Assembly: GCA_025938035.1 (NCBI GenBank)
Contig: JAICQE010000103.1
Span: 1-16,295 of the forward strand
Length of the DNA: 16,295 nt
Source: Vicinamibacteria bacterium
GTDB lineage: Bacteria > Acidobacteriota > Vicinamibacteria > Vicinamibacterales > UBA2999
Reading direction: 5' to 3'
Every line of letters starts with the position of its first letter. The stretch's first letter is position 1. Positions 1 to 6,036 of this stretch are shown in pieces. The position numbers and the translations under genes were made by a program. The notes below the pieces were generated by a model, which did no database searches, was not told the origin of the DNA, and saw only the letters and a list, made by a program, of their open reading frames with translations.

Positions 1-2
1 CG

Positions 3-266
3 ACGTTCGGCCTTCCGTGCCCGACGACGATCTTTACAGCTGGCGTGTTGATGCTGGCGACGCCGCGGTGCTGGAGCCTCTTGGTGGTTCCGGTGATCTG
101 GGCAGCGATAGGCGGATCCGCAGCGTTCCTGCTAGGGGTCTACGCTGACGTGGCATTACCGATTGCAGGCATTGCACTTGCGATCTTTTCGGTCCGGAGA
201 GCCACGCCTGAGCAGCGGCGAGCTGGTCGAGCCGTTCCAGGTGAACGCCCCTCAAGGAGGTGCATC
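3..266 (+). CDS. DUF6064 family membrane protein, C-terminal end (partial, no stop codon of its own)
   Basis: The window opens inside this gene. The frame reads TFGLPCPTTIFTAGVLMLAT, then two hydrophobic stretches (about codons 19-38 and 42-64) ending near AIALAIF. The FGLPCPTT motif and the GGSAAFLLGV segment are what I recognise from the C-terminal part of DUF6064, a polytopic inner-membrane family of unknown role. The N-terminal part lies outside the window. The frame has no stop after the last membrane segment: it passes through a charged linker rich in Arg (VRRATPEQRRAGRAVPGE) straight into the downstream DUF6448 frame. Either the stop codon was lost and the two are now fused, or a small frameshift removed it; a TGA lies one frame over at 209-211. 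The end given is the base before the internal GTG. The family call rests on memory of the motif. Confidence 0.55.
254..260 (+). promoter_or_regulatory. Strong ribosome binding site for the DUF6448 gene
   Basis: AAGGAGG stands 6 nt before a GTG at 267, directly ahead of a typical signal peptide. It decides the start of the DUF6448 gene and argues for separate translation even though the upstream DUF6064 frame stays open across it. Confidence 0.7.
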
Positions 267-890
267 GTGGGCATCACCAACTTTTCACGGCTGATAGCGG
301 TGGCAGTAGGAGTCGGACTCTTTGCGCTCACGCCGGCACGCGCGCTCGCACACTGTGACGGCCTTGATGGCCCAGTCGTGAAAGCTGCGCAGCGCGCACT
401 CGAGACCCGCAATCCTGCGCTTGTGCTGATCTGGGTCCAGGAGCAGGACGAACCAGAGATTCGAAAAACCTTCGAACAGACACTCGCGGTCCGCCCGTTG
501 AGCTCTCAGGCGAGGGAGCTCGCTGACCGGTTCTTCTTCGAGACCCTGGTCCGCGTGCATCGCGCTGGCGAAGGGGCGCCGTTCACGGGCCTCAAGCCAG
601 CGGGTCGTGATCTCGGCCCGGCGATCCCAGCGGCGGACGAAGCCGTTCGCGTCGGTTCCGTGGAGCCGGTCCGTCACTTGCTCACGGTCGCGATTCAAGA
701 ACGGCTGCGCCAGCAATTTGGCGAGGTGATGGCGACAAAGACCTTCGAACCCGAAGATGTCGCTGCGGGCCGCGCGTACGTGAAGGCGTACGTGGAGTTC
801 ATTCATTTCGTAGAGCTCCTCTACGACAGCACGATGAAGATGCCGAACGATCATTCTGAAGAGCGTGAGGCGCCCGCGACACACCACTGA
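267..890 (+). CDS. DUF6448 family secreted protein
   Basis: A 207-residue exported protein of unknown function. I chose the GTG at 267 because of the AAGGAGG site 6 nt upstream and because it gives a clean signal peptide (residues 1-28, hydrophobic core AVAVGVGLFAL, cleavage after ALA). The mature protein begins with HCDGLDGPVV (29-38), the hallmark of DUF6448 as I know it. Further family-like blocks are RELADRFFFETLVRVHRAGE (83-102) and FTGLKPAG (106-113), then a helical C-terminal half and a short polar His-ending tail. Conserved His and Cys residues (H29, C30, H98) could bind a metal, but that is inference. The same frame is open upstream to the window edge and encodes the end of DUF6064, so a fused form is possible. 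Confidence 0.75.
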   Translation: MGITNFSRLIAVAVGVGLFALTPARALAHCDGLDGPVVKAAQRALETRNPALVLIWVQEQDEPEIRKTFEQTLAVRPLSSQARELADRFFFETLVRVHRAGEGAPFTGLKPAGRDLGPAIPAADEAVRVGSVEPVRHLLTVAIQERLRQQFGEVMATKTFEPEDVAAGRAYVKAYVEFIHFVELLYDSTMKMPNDHSEEREAPATHH

Positions 891-1089
891 TCGTGGTGCT
901 CAGGCGGCGAGTCAACCGTGTCCGGTCGACGAGGGCGGCCGAGCATTCGTGCGCGTCGCGCCGGGGAGAATCGCGAGGATTCGGATGGGCGGCAGTGAAC
1001 GAAACGAAGCGCCGTAACGGCCTGTGACTGAAGCGCTTAGAACCAGAAGTCGCGCGCCATCACCAACTTGGAAAACAGTCTCGCTCCGA

Positions 1090-1112
1090 GTTCGAATCCC
1101 TGCCTCCAGCCA
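1090..1112 (+). other. tRNA(Gln) 3'-end-like fragment (possible att scar)
   Basis: The stretch reads like the T-loop and 3' acceptor of a tRNA: GTTCGAATCC, then GCCTCCA, a discriminator G, and an encoded CCA. A GCCTCCA acceptor strand with G73 suits tRNA(Gln), which usually starts with U. The T-stem pairs only partly (C-G, G-C and G-C with two mismatches), and no 5' partner TGGAGGC is present 70-90 nt upstream, so there is no full tRNA. Such 3'-end copies are left at attachment sites by integrases that use tRNA genes. It ends 4 nt before the ATG at 1117 of the next gene. Chance resemblance is possible. Confidence 0.35.
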
Positions 1113-1125
1113 GATAATGCTCGTC

Positions 1126-2076
1126 ATGCGTTACGCCCTGGTGATCGCCGCCGTCGCCGCCGCACCGATCCTCGCCGGCGCGCAGAGCGGATCGCGTACG
1201 CCGTGGGGTGACCCGGACCTGCAGGGTATCTGGCCGAGCGGGCAGCTCATCACCGTGCCGTTTGAGCGGCCCGTCGAGTTCGGCACCCGCGCACGCCTGA
1301 ACGACGCAGAGTTCGCCGAGCGCGCGGCGGGATTAAAGAAACAGGCAGACGCCGACGCAGCCGAGTTCAGCACTGGTGGCGCCAGTGCCGTCACTCCACC
1401 ATCTCACTGGCTCGAGGCCGGACGCCCCTCGCGACAGGCGTCGCTCATCGTCGATCCTCCGGACGGACGCTTACCGCCGATGACAGATGACGGCAAACGG
1501 CGCGCGGCAGCGTGGCCGTCGACGAATCCGTCCGTGCCGTACGCACGCGCGCAGGAATTCAACATCTACGACCGCTGCGTCACGCGCGGCGTCCTTGGGT
1601 CGGCGTTTCCGAACATCTACAGCAGCGGCATGGAGATTCATCAGACGCCAGGGACGGTCGTGCTGCGCTACGAGATGATCCACGAGACGAGAATCATTCC
1701 GCTCGACGGCCGTTCCCACCTCGCACCGGCGATCCGTTCCTACATGGGCGATCCGCGCGGCCGTTGGGAAGGGCAGACGCTCGTCGTCGAGACAACCAAC
1801 TTCAACGGCAAGACCGGATCGCTCGGCAGGAATGGAAACGGCAACCCGACAAGCGAAGCGCTGCGGCTGGTGGAGCGGTTCACGCGCCGCGACGCGGACA
1901 CGCTCGACTACTCGGTGACGGTCCACGACCCGCTCACCTGGACGCGCCCCTGGACGGTGGCATTCCCGCTGACGCGCGACCCGGGTTACGTGATGTACGA
2001 ATACGCCTGCCACGAAGGCAACTACGCCATCGCCAACATCCTCAGCGCCTTCCGCGCTGCTGAGCGCGATCGTTAG
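1126..2076 (+). CDS. Secreted protein of the acidobacterial 'TPWGDPDLQGIW' type, function unknown
   Basis: A 316-residue exported protein. The start at 1126 (MRYALVIAAV) gives a compact signal peptide ending LAGAQ at residue 20; an in-frame ATG at 1117 adds three residues. The frame is open further upstream to 1024, but that part runs through the tRNA-like fragment and is unlikely to be coding. The mature N-terminus has TPWGDPDLQGIW (25-36), a motif found in many paralogous secreted proteins of Vicinamibacteria and related soil acidobacteria. Other family-like blocks are YDRCVTRG, TPGTVVLRYEMIHETRIIPL and SYMGDPRGRWEGQTLVVETT, and the C-terminus is YEYACHEGNYAIANILSAFR. I know of no biochemical function. 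A lipocalin-like beta-rich fold in the second half is a guess. Confidence 0.75.
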   Translation: MRYALVIAAVAAAPILAGAQSGSRTPWGDPDLQGIWPSGQLITVPFERPVEFGTRARLNDAEFAERAAGLKKQADADAAEFSTGGASAVTPPSHWLEAGRPSRQASLIVDPPDGRLPPMTDDGKRRAAAWPSTNPSVPYARAQEFNIYDRCVTRGVLGSAFPNIYSSGMEIHQTPGTVVLRYEMIHETRIIPLDGRSHLAPAIRSYMGDPRGRWEGQTLVVETTNFNGKTGSLGRNGNGNPTSEALRLVERFTRRDADTLDYSVTVHDPLTWTRPWTVAFPLTRDPGYVMYEYACHEGNYAIANILSAFRAAERDR

Positions 2077-2122
2077 TCCTTCGTCCTGTGTGCTTGCTCG
2101 CCCAGAGCTGCTCGCCGACCTC

Positions 2123-2200
2123 GGACCAGGAACCGAGGACCAAGAACGGACCAAAGGACCAGGAACGGACCAAGCACAAAGGACTAAGGCCCAAGGACCG
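2123..2200. repeat. Degenerate GGACC(A)-based short repeat
   Basis: Seven copies of GGAC[CT] begin at 2123, 2137, 2148, 2156, 2167, 2181 and 2195, mostly followed by AAG, AGG or AAA. The spacings are 14, 11, 8, 11, 14 and 14 nt, all of the form 3n+2. The strand is almost free of T. It lies between the stop of the secreted-protein gene and the terminator of the convergent KGG gene. I have the impression that similar GGACCAAG runs occur between genes in related genomes, but cannot verify that here. Confidence 0.6.
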
Positions 2201-2207
2201 TCCGTAC

Positions 2208-2242
2208 AAAAGAAAGGCGGCCCGGCGAACGCGCCTGGGCCG
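2208..2242 (-). terminator. Intrinsic terminator of the KGG gene
   Basis: On the minus strand CGGCCC, one bulged A, then GGCG, a 4-nt loop, CGCC and GGGCCG form a 10-bp GC-rich stem (2218-2242). It is followed directly by CC and the tract TTTCTTTT. It lies 65 nt after the stop of the minus-strand KGG gene, as expected for a Rho-independent terminator. Confidence 0.6.
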
Positions 2243-2307
2243 CGGAAAGGTAGGCGAAAGACAGACGAGCACCCACCGGCGCAGTGGCGCGGCGGCGTGC
2301 GCAGAAG

Positions 2308-2586
2308 TCAGCGAATCCGCTCGTTCGAGTCGTCGCCGCCGGAACGTTCCATCGAGTCCGGCATCATCTCCGACGACTCGTTGCTGCCGCTGCCGCTCGT
2401 CTGGTCCAGCATCTCCTTGCGGCGGCGATGGCTGGCCATGCCACCCTTGCGGCCGGCCTCCCGTGCTTCCTCGCTGGTCCACTCGTGGGCCGTGCCCTTC
2501 TGATGCGCGGCCTTGCCGCCCTTGCTTGCAATCTCGCGCTGCTTGGCGCGGTCCATCGAGGCGAATCCGCGATCCTCTTTAGCCAC
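2308..2586 (-). CDS. KGG-repeat stress-induced protein (YciG/GsiB/con-10-like)
   Basis: A 92-residue hydrophilic protein with GTG start. A GGGAGGGA purine tract lies just upstream of the start on the minus strand. Two KGG units are visible: REIASKGGKAAH (residues 17-28) and AREAGRKGGMASH (41-53), preceded by the RGFASMD box typical of bacterial stress proteins of the KGG (PF10685) group. These small, unstructured, LEA-like proteins accumulate in stationary phase, desiccation or osmotic stress. Their molecular action is poorly known; they are thought to protect or hydrate other macromolecules. The last 30 residues are Ser/Asp/Glu-rich and unlike the repeats. It is a single-gene unit with its own terminator. 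Confidence 0.85.
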   Translation of the reverse strand: MAKEDRGFASMDRAKQREIASKGGKAAHQKGTAHEWTSEEAREAGRKGGMASHRRRKEMLDQTSGSGSNESSEMMPDSMERSGGDDSNERIR

Positions 2587-2843
2587 ACTTCCCTCCCTGA
2601 TTCACTCGCGAGTCCTCCGCACACGCCCGCGAGGAGAACCCTGGTCCCATTTCCAGGCCTGCGCCGCGCAGCCGCGCCGCGCGCCCATCAAAAGCTTCGG
2701 GCTGCAACGGATGTGCCACGGCTCAGGAGTGGTCGTGGATAACCGCCATCCGTGCATCGACTTACCGGGAGGCGAGCGTGATGTGTGCCGATGGCATGCA
2801 TCTGCAGCATGCCAGGGCGCGGCGGGTTGTCGTTGATGCCGTG
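2587..2843. other. Non-coding stretch upstream of the KGG gene
   Basis: I see no convincing gene here. The only structure is a perfect 8-bp inverted repeat, TGGCATGC / GCATGCCA, with a 7-nt loop at 2792-2814. It is not followed by a T tract on either strand. The KGG promoter must lie in the first part, but I could not pick a -35/-10 pair with confidence. Confidence 0.4.
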
Positions 2844-3155
2844 CTACTTGCGGGCGGCGAGGAATGTAATCAGCGCGTTCAGCCGGGCAATTGTTTCTTC
2901 ACGGTCGAGCAGCGCCATCCTCTCGACGAGGCCCGGACTCGCGGTGCGACCGGTCAACGCGACGCGCGGGGATGGATGAGTACCTCGGTCTTGATACCCC
3001 GTCCGCCTGCCGTTCCACGCACCGCGGCTTCCACATGTGGTTCATCGAATGGACTCATCCGCGAGAGGGCCTCGCGAGCCCAACAATATGGGTGCAACCG
3101 GCCTGCGCGCGGCTTGCGACACGTTCATCCAGTCCAGCTTGTCGATGGTGACCAC
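2844..3155 (-). pseudogene. Decayed 3' part of a glutamyl-tRNA synthetase gene (gltX remnant)
   Basis: On the minus strand three pieces in different frames match the C-terminal half of class I glutamyl-tRNA synthetase. At 3123-3140 the piece is KLDWMN, the motif at the start of the helical domain after the catalytic core. At 2969-3076 it runs from REALSRMSPFDEP, through a block resembling EAALRAL, to GIKTEVLIHP. At 2844-2966 it reads RVALTGRTASPGLVERMALL, then DREETIARL, and ends ITFLAARK followed by TAG. In intact enzymes LIHP is followed after one residue by RVALTG; here only 2 bases separate them, so a single base is missing. Between the first two pieces most of the anticodon-binding domain is gone. 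No intact gltX is in view. This is a remnant, probably a decayed extra copy, and is not translated as an enzyme. Confidence 0.6.
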
Positions 3156-3175
3156 CGCCGTCGCCGCCATCGGGG

Positions 3176-4684
3176 TCAGGCGGATGGACGCCTCAGCGCT
3201 GCCCTCACCGTGGCGGGTTCGATGACGAACGAGGCGACGAGGATGGCGACGGACGCAGCGACGAACAGCATCGCGAATTCGGGGTGGCCGCCGCTGATTC
3301 CCAGCGCCGCTCCAATCTGAACGCCGGCGAAGACGACGTCGCAGACGCGTGTCCATCGCTGCGTCGATGCCTGCTGTTCGGCAAGCTGCTGCGGAAAGGT
3401 GATTGCCGTAAACCACAGATGCAACCGCAGGCTCGCGCCGGCCGCCGCGGCTCCCAGAAGCGCGAGCATGAAGACGCTGTTCAGCGGCGCGGCGAGCCAG
3501 CCGCGCGCGTACCAGGCCGGATACAACAGGAGGACGTACACCACCGACATGATCACGTGGTGATTGACGAGCCATTGCCGCGATCGTGGCGGAGCCGGTT
3601 CCGGCACGGTGCCGCCGATCGCATCGCCGGACGATGCGTGTCGCGATCGCTCGGCGCGTAGCCGTTCGAGGTCGGCGATGATCTCCTGCGTTGACCGGTA
3701 GCGCTCCAACGGGTCCTTGCGCAGGCACCGGTGAATGATTCGATCGAGCGCGGGAAAGCTGTGCGGCTGCACGGCGGAGAGCGGCGGCGGATCGTCGTTG
3801 ACGATGCGCCCGATGGTGGCGGTGATGGTCCCGGCCGCGAAGGGATTCGTGCCCGAGGCCAGCTCGTAGAGCAGGAGTCCGAGCGTGAAGATGTCTGTGC
3901 GGAAATCCGTTTCCTTGCCAAGCGCCTGCTCCGGCGCCAGGTAGGCCGGCGTGCCGACGATCATTCCCGGCTGCGTCAGTCCCTGCCGGGTGGCGTACTC
4001 GGCGCGCGCGAGGCCGAAGTCGAGCACCTTGATGACACCGCTCGGCGTCTTGATCACGTTCTCCGGCTTGATGTCGCGATGGACGATGCCTTTGGTATGC
4101 GCTTCGGCGAGGGCCCGCGCCAGCTGGATCCCGATGTCGATCACTTCTTCGATCGGCAGCGGACCGGATGCGACCAGCGCGCGAAGCGGCGCACCGGGCA
4201 CGTATTCGCACGCGAGATAGAGCTCGCCCTGAATCTCTTCGAGCGCGTAAATCGTCGCGATGCCTGGATGCGTCAGCGCCGCTGCCATCTTGGCCTCGTT
4301 GAGAAGCCGCTGGCGAACATCGGGCGAGTGGCTATAGGCGGGACTCAGGGCCTTGATCGCGACGGTGCGGCCGAGACGCAAGTCGTGAGCGAGGTAGACG
4401 ACGCCCATGCCGCCGCGTCCCAGCTCGCGCTGGATGACATATGTACCTATCTGCCTCCCGACGAGGCCGTTGCCGGTGTCCGCGGTGTCCGGCGATCGCA
4501 CATGCCCGATGGATGTTTCCGTTTCGCCGAAATCGAGCCCGTGCGAATCGAGCAGGGCCGAGACCCGGGCCCTGACGGCGGAATCCGGGCATGCCCGCTC
4601 GAGGTACGCGCCGCGTGCCGCGGGCTCGTGTTTGAGCGCGGCCGCATAGAGTTCCCAGATCAGGCGCGCTTCATCGTCGTGCAT
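3176..4684 (-). CDS. Membrane Ser/Thr protein kinase (PknB/Hanks type) with four C-terminal TM helices
   Basis: A 502-residue kinase. Residues 1-80 are a helical N-terminal extension of the sort common in acidobacterial kinases. The catalytic domain spans about 81-345 and all key residues are present: GRGGMG loop (89-94), VAIK Lys111, alphaC Glu130, HRDIKPEN (202-209, catalytic Asp204), DFG (222-224), GTPAYLAPE (244-252) and Asp264. After a short Pro/Ser linker come four hydrophobic segments near 376-394, 400-417, 448-464 and 470-488, with only short loops and no sizeable extracytoplasmic sensor domain. It should phosphorylate cytoplasmic proteins; the input is unknown and may be sensed by the N-terminus or within the membrane. 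The start has only a weak AGGA 14 nt upstream. It is divergent from the 4858 gene and ends just before the gltX remnant. Confidence 0.9.
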   Translation of the reverse strand: MHDDEARLIWELYAAALKHEPAARGAYLERACPDSAVRARVSALLDSHGLDFGETETSIGHVRSPDTADTGNGLVGRQIGTYVIQRELGRGGMGVVYLAHDLRLGRTVAIKALSPAYSHSPDVRQRLLNEAKMAAALTHPGIATIYALEEIQGELYLACEYVPGAPLRALVASGPLPIEEVIDIGIQLARALAEAHTKGIVHRDIKPENVIKTPSGVIKVLDFGLARAEYATRQGLTQPGMIVGTPAYLAPEQALGKETDFRTDIFTLGLLLYELASGTNPFAAGTITATIGRIVNDDPPPLSAVQPHSFPALDRIIHRCLRKDPLERYRSTQEIIADLERLRAERSRHASSGDAIGGTVPEPAPPRSRQWLVNHHVIMSVVYVLLLYPAWYARGWLAAPLNSVFMLALLGAAAAGASLRLHLWFTAITFPQQLAEQQASTQRWTRVCDVVFAGVQIGAALGISGGHPEFAMLFVAASVAILVASFVIEPATVRAALRRPSA

Positions 4685-4747
4685 GTGGGAGCGGGCATCC
4701 TATCGCGATCACCCCTGTCTTCACATATTCGCACTCTCGTAGCCGGC

Positions 4748-4799
4748 AACAGCCTGCCTCGCCGTAGCCGCAGGCGAAGGCGGGGCGCGGCAGGCTGTT
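4748..4799. repeat. Palindromic element with 11-bp perfect arms
   Basis: AACAGCCTGCC (4748-4758) and GGCAGGCTGTT (4789-4799) are perfect inverted arms around a 30-bp centre. The centre holds a second, shorter inversion (TCGCC ... GGCGA). The core TCGCCGTAGCCGCAGGCGAA reads like the dispersed palindromic repeats scattered between genes in several soil phyla; that resemblance is from memory. It sits in the divergent region between the kinase and the secreted-peptide gene. Confidence 0.55.
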
Positions 4800-4857
4800 T
4801 ACGCGCCGGGAGGCTGACCCGTCTTACCTGGTGAGTCGATAAAGGAGGACGGGAGTC

Positions 4858-5163
4858 ATGAAGCATTTTCGAGTCATACCGGCGCTGCTGGCCCTGGGGC
4901 TGATGGCGGTTGCCGACATCGCGCCCGCGTCGGCGCAGCAGGTCACCGCGGGGAACCCGGAAGTCGAGAAGATCGAGCGCGACCGCGACCACGAGCGTCG
5001 CCGGCGGCACGACCGTCGTCCCGACCGTCGTCACCGCCGTGACGACCGGGTCGTGCGGGTGGATCGACCGGAGCGTCGTGATCGGCCGGAGCGGCCGGAG
5101 CGGCCCGAGCGCCGCGACCGACCCGAGCGGCCGGCGCGGGCGGATCGTCCGGCGCGTGGATAG
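4858..5163 (+). CDS. Small exported Arg/Asp/Pro-rich protein
   Basis: A 101-residue protein with an AAGGAGG site about 10 nt before the ATG. Residues 1-26 form a Sec signal peptide (LLALGLMAVADIAPASA then QQ). The mature part opens with a short acidic region (NPEVEKIE), turns into dense Arg/His/Asp (RDHERRRRHDRRPDRRHRR), and ends in repeats of the type RPER / RPARADRP. It is strongly basic and probably unstructured, so it could bind polyanions such as LPS or acidic polysaccharide at the envelope, but that is inference. A very similar DRPER / DRPxRP tail ends the secreted protein at 7696-8454, which suggests related roles in this cluster. The next ATG comes 7 nt after the stop, so the two genes are probably co-transcribed. 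I recognise no family. Confidence 0.7.
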   Translation: MKHFRVIPALLALGLMAVADIAPASAQQVTAGNPEVEKIERDRDHERRRRHDRRPDRRHRRDDRVVRVDRPERRDRPERPERPERRDRPERPARADRPARG

Positions 5164-5170
5164 GAGAACG

Positions 5171-6028
5171 ATGTCGAAGACACCACACGTGCTGCTGTGG
5201 GTCTCGCTGCTGCTGTTTCCCCTCAGCGCCTATGCGCAGGGGGAACAGTGGCAGGTGGGAATGACGCCCAGCTTCTCGAGCGGACGCTACGGGACGAGCA
5301 CGCGAACCGACGTGTTTTACACCCCGGTGACCGCCCGGCGCCTCTTCGACAGCGGCGACGTCACGCTGGTCGTGCCGTTCACGTGCATCCGTGGAAACGG
5401 CGGCATCGTGATCGTCAACGGGATGCCGGTGCGGCAGGAGCGGCTCGACGGCGCGCAGACCGACACGACAACGCGAACGTCCGGCGGCACCACCCGGACC
5501 GCGACAACGACGACGACAACAACGGTACAGCCTCTCAGGCATTGCGGACTCGGCGACGTCGTCCTGCGCGGGAGGTATTACGCGATAGACGAGCGCGGCT
5601 GGATCCCGACGATTGCCATTCGTGCACACGTCAAGATGCCGACGGCCAGCGAGGAACATGGGCTGGGCACCGGACGACCCGACGAAGGCGTCGGCGTCGA
5701 GATCACGCGGACGATCGGTCGTGGCCTGGTGGCGATGGTGGACGGCGGCTACACGATCATCGGCGACCGCGCCGGCGATGAGTTCAACAACAGCTGGTGG
5801 TACGACATTGGGCTCGGGCAGGATCTTGCCGGCGGCGTCGTGAATCTCAGCGTCTTCGTCGAGGAGTACCGGGCGCTCGTCCCTGGAGTCGAAAACGCGC
5901 GCGAGGCCCTGGCGGCCGTCTCGTTGAAGAGCGCGAGCGGCTGGCGCGTGCAGATTTCCGGCGCCGTAGGACTTACAAGTGGTGCGCCCGATCACGGCTT
6001 TACGGTAGGGGCGAGCCGGAGGTTCTGA
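5171..6028 (+). CDS. Outer-membrane beta-barrel protein, MetA-pathway/transporter-like
   Basis: A 285-residue protein with an AGGAG site 4-5 nt before the ATG and a signal peptide of about 22 residues (VSLLLFPLSAYA). The frame is open upstream to 4910, but those codons are a shadow of the preceding gene. Alternating hydrophobic strands, GLGDVVLRGRYY (126-137), KMPTASEEHGLGTGRPDEG (155-173) and a terminal Phe (SRRF) fit an outer-membrane barrel of the kind placed in Phenol_MetA_deg (PF13557). These are presumed channels for small hydrophobic molecules, mostly uncharacterised. Residues 97-119 form a Thr-rich insert encoded by an ACA/ACG microsatellite, probably an extracellular loop. Eight bases separate its stop from the sigma-factor gene, so the barrel may be a target or sensor partner of that system. 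Confidence 0.7.
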   Translation: MSKTPHVLLWVSLLLFPLSAYAQGEQWQVGMTPSFSSGRYGTSTRTDVFYTPVTARRLFDSGDVTLVVPFTCIRGNGGIVIVNGMPVRQERLDGAQTDTTTRTSGGTTRTATTTTTTTVQPLRHCGLGDVVLRGRYYAIDERGWIPTIAIRAHVKMPTASEEHGLGTGRPDEGVGVEITRTIGRGLVAMVDGGYTIIGDRAGDEFNNSWWYDIGLGQDLAGGVVNLSVFVEEYRALVPGVENAREALAAVSLKSASGWRVQISGAVGLTSGAPDHGFTVGASRRF

Positions 6029-6036
6029 GCGTTCGG

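Noticed and set aside
1030..1112. A complete tRNA gene ending at 1112
   Set aside because: There is no acceptor 5' strand, the D- and anticodon arms do not pair (an apparent TTGGAAA loop has a mismatched stem), and the T-stem has two mismatches. Only a 3'-end fragment is supportable.
2778..3320. A 180-codon + strand ORF in the gap before the kinase
   Set aside because: Its composition is random, and the minus strand of the same stretch carries readable gltX pieces and the kinase end.
3042..4211. A 389-codon minus-strand ORF overlapping the first kinase
   Set aside because: It is very Arg-rich and of shadow composition, and it runs out of phase within a gene with all kinase motifs. Its last codons overlap the gltX remnant, where the KLDWMN piece is visible, but it is not a real gene.
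3731..4834. A 367-codon + strand ORF antisense to the kinase
   Set aside because: It mirrors the kinase coding strand and has no family-like motif or start signal.
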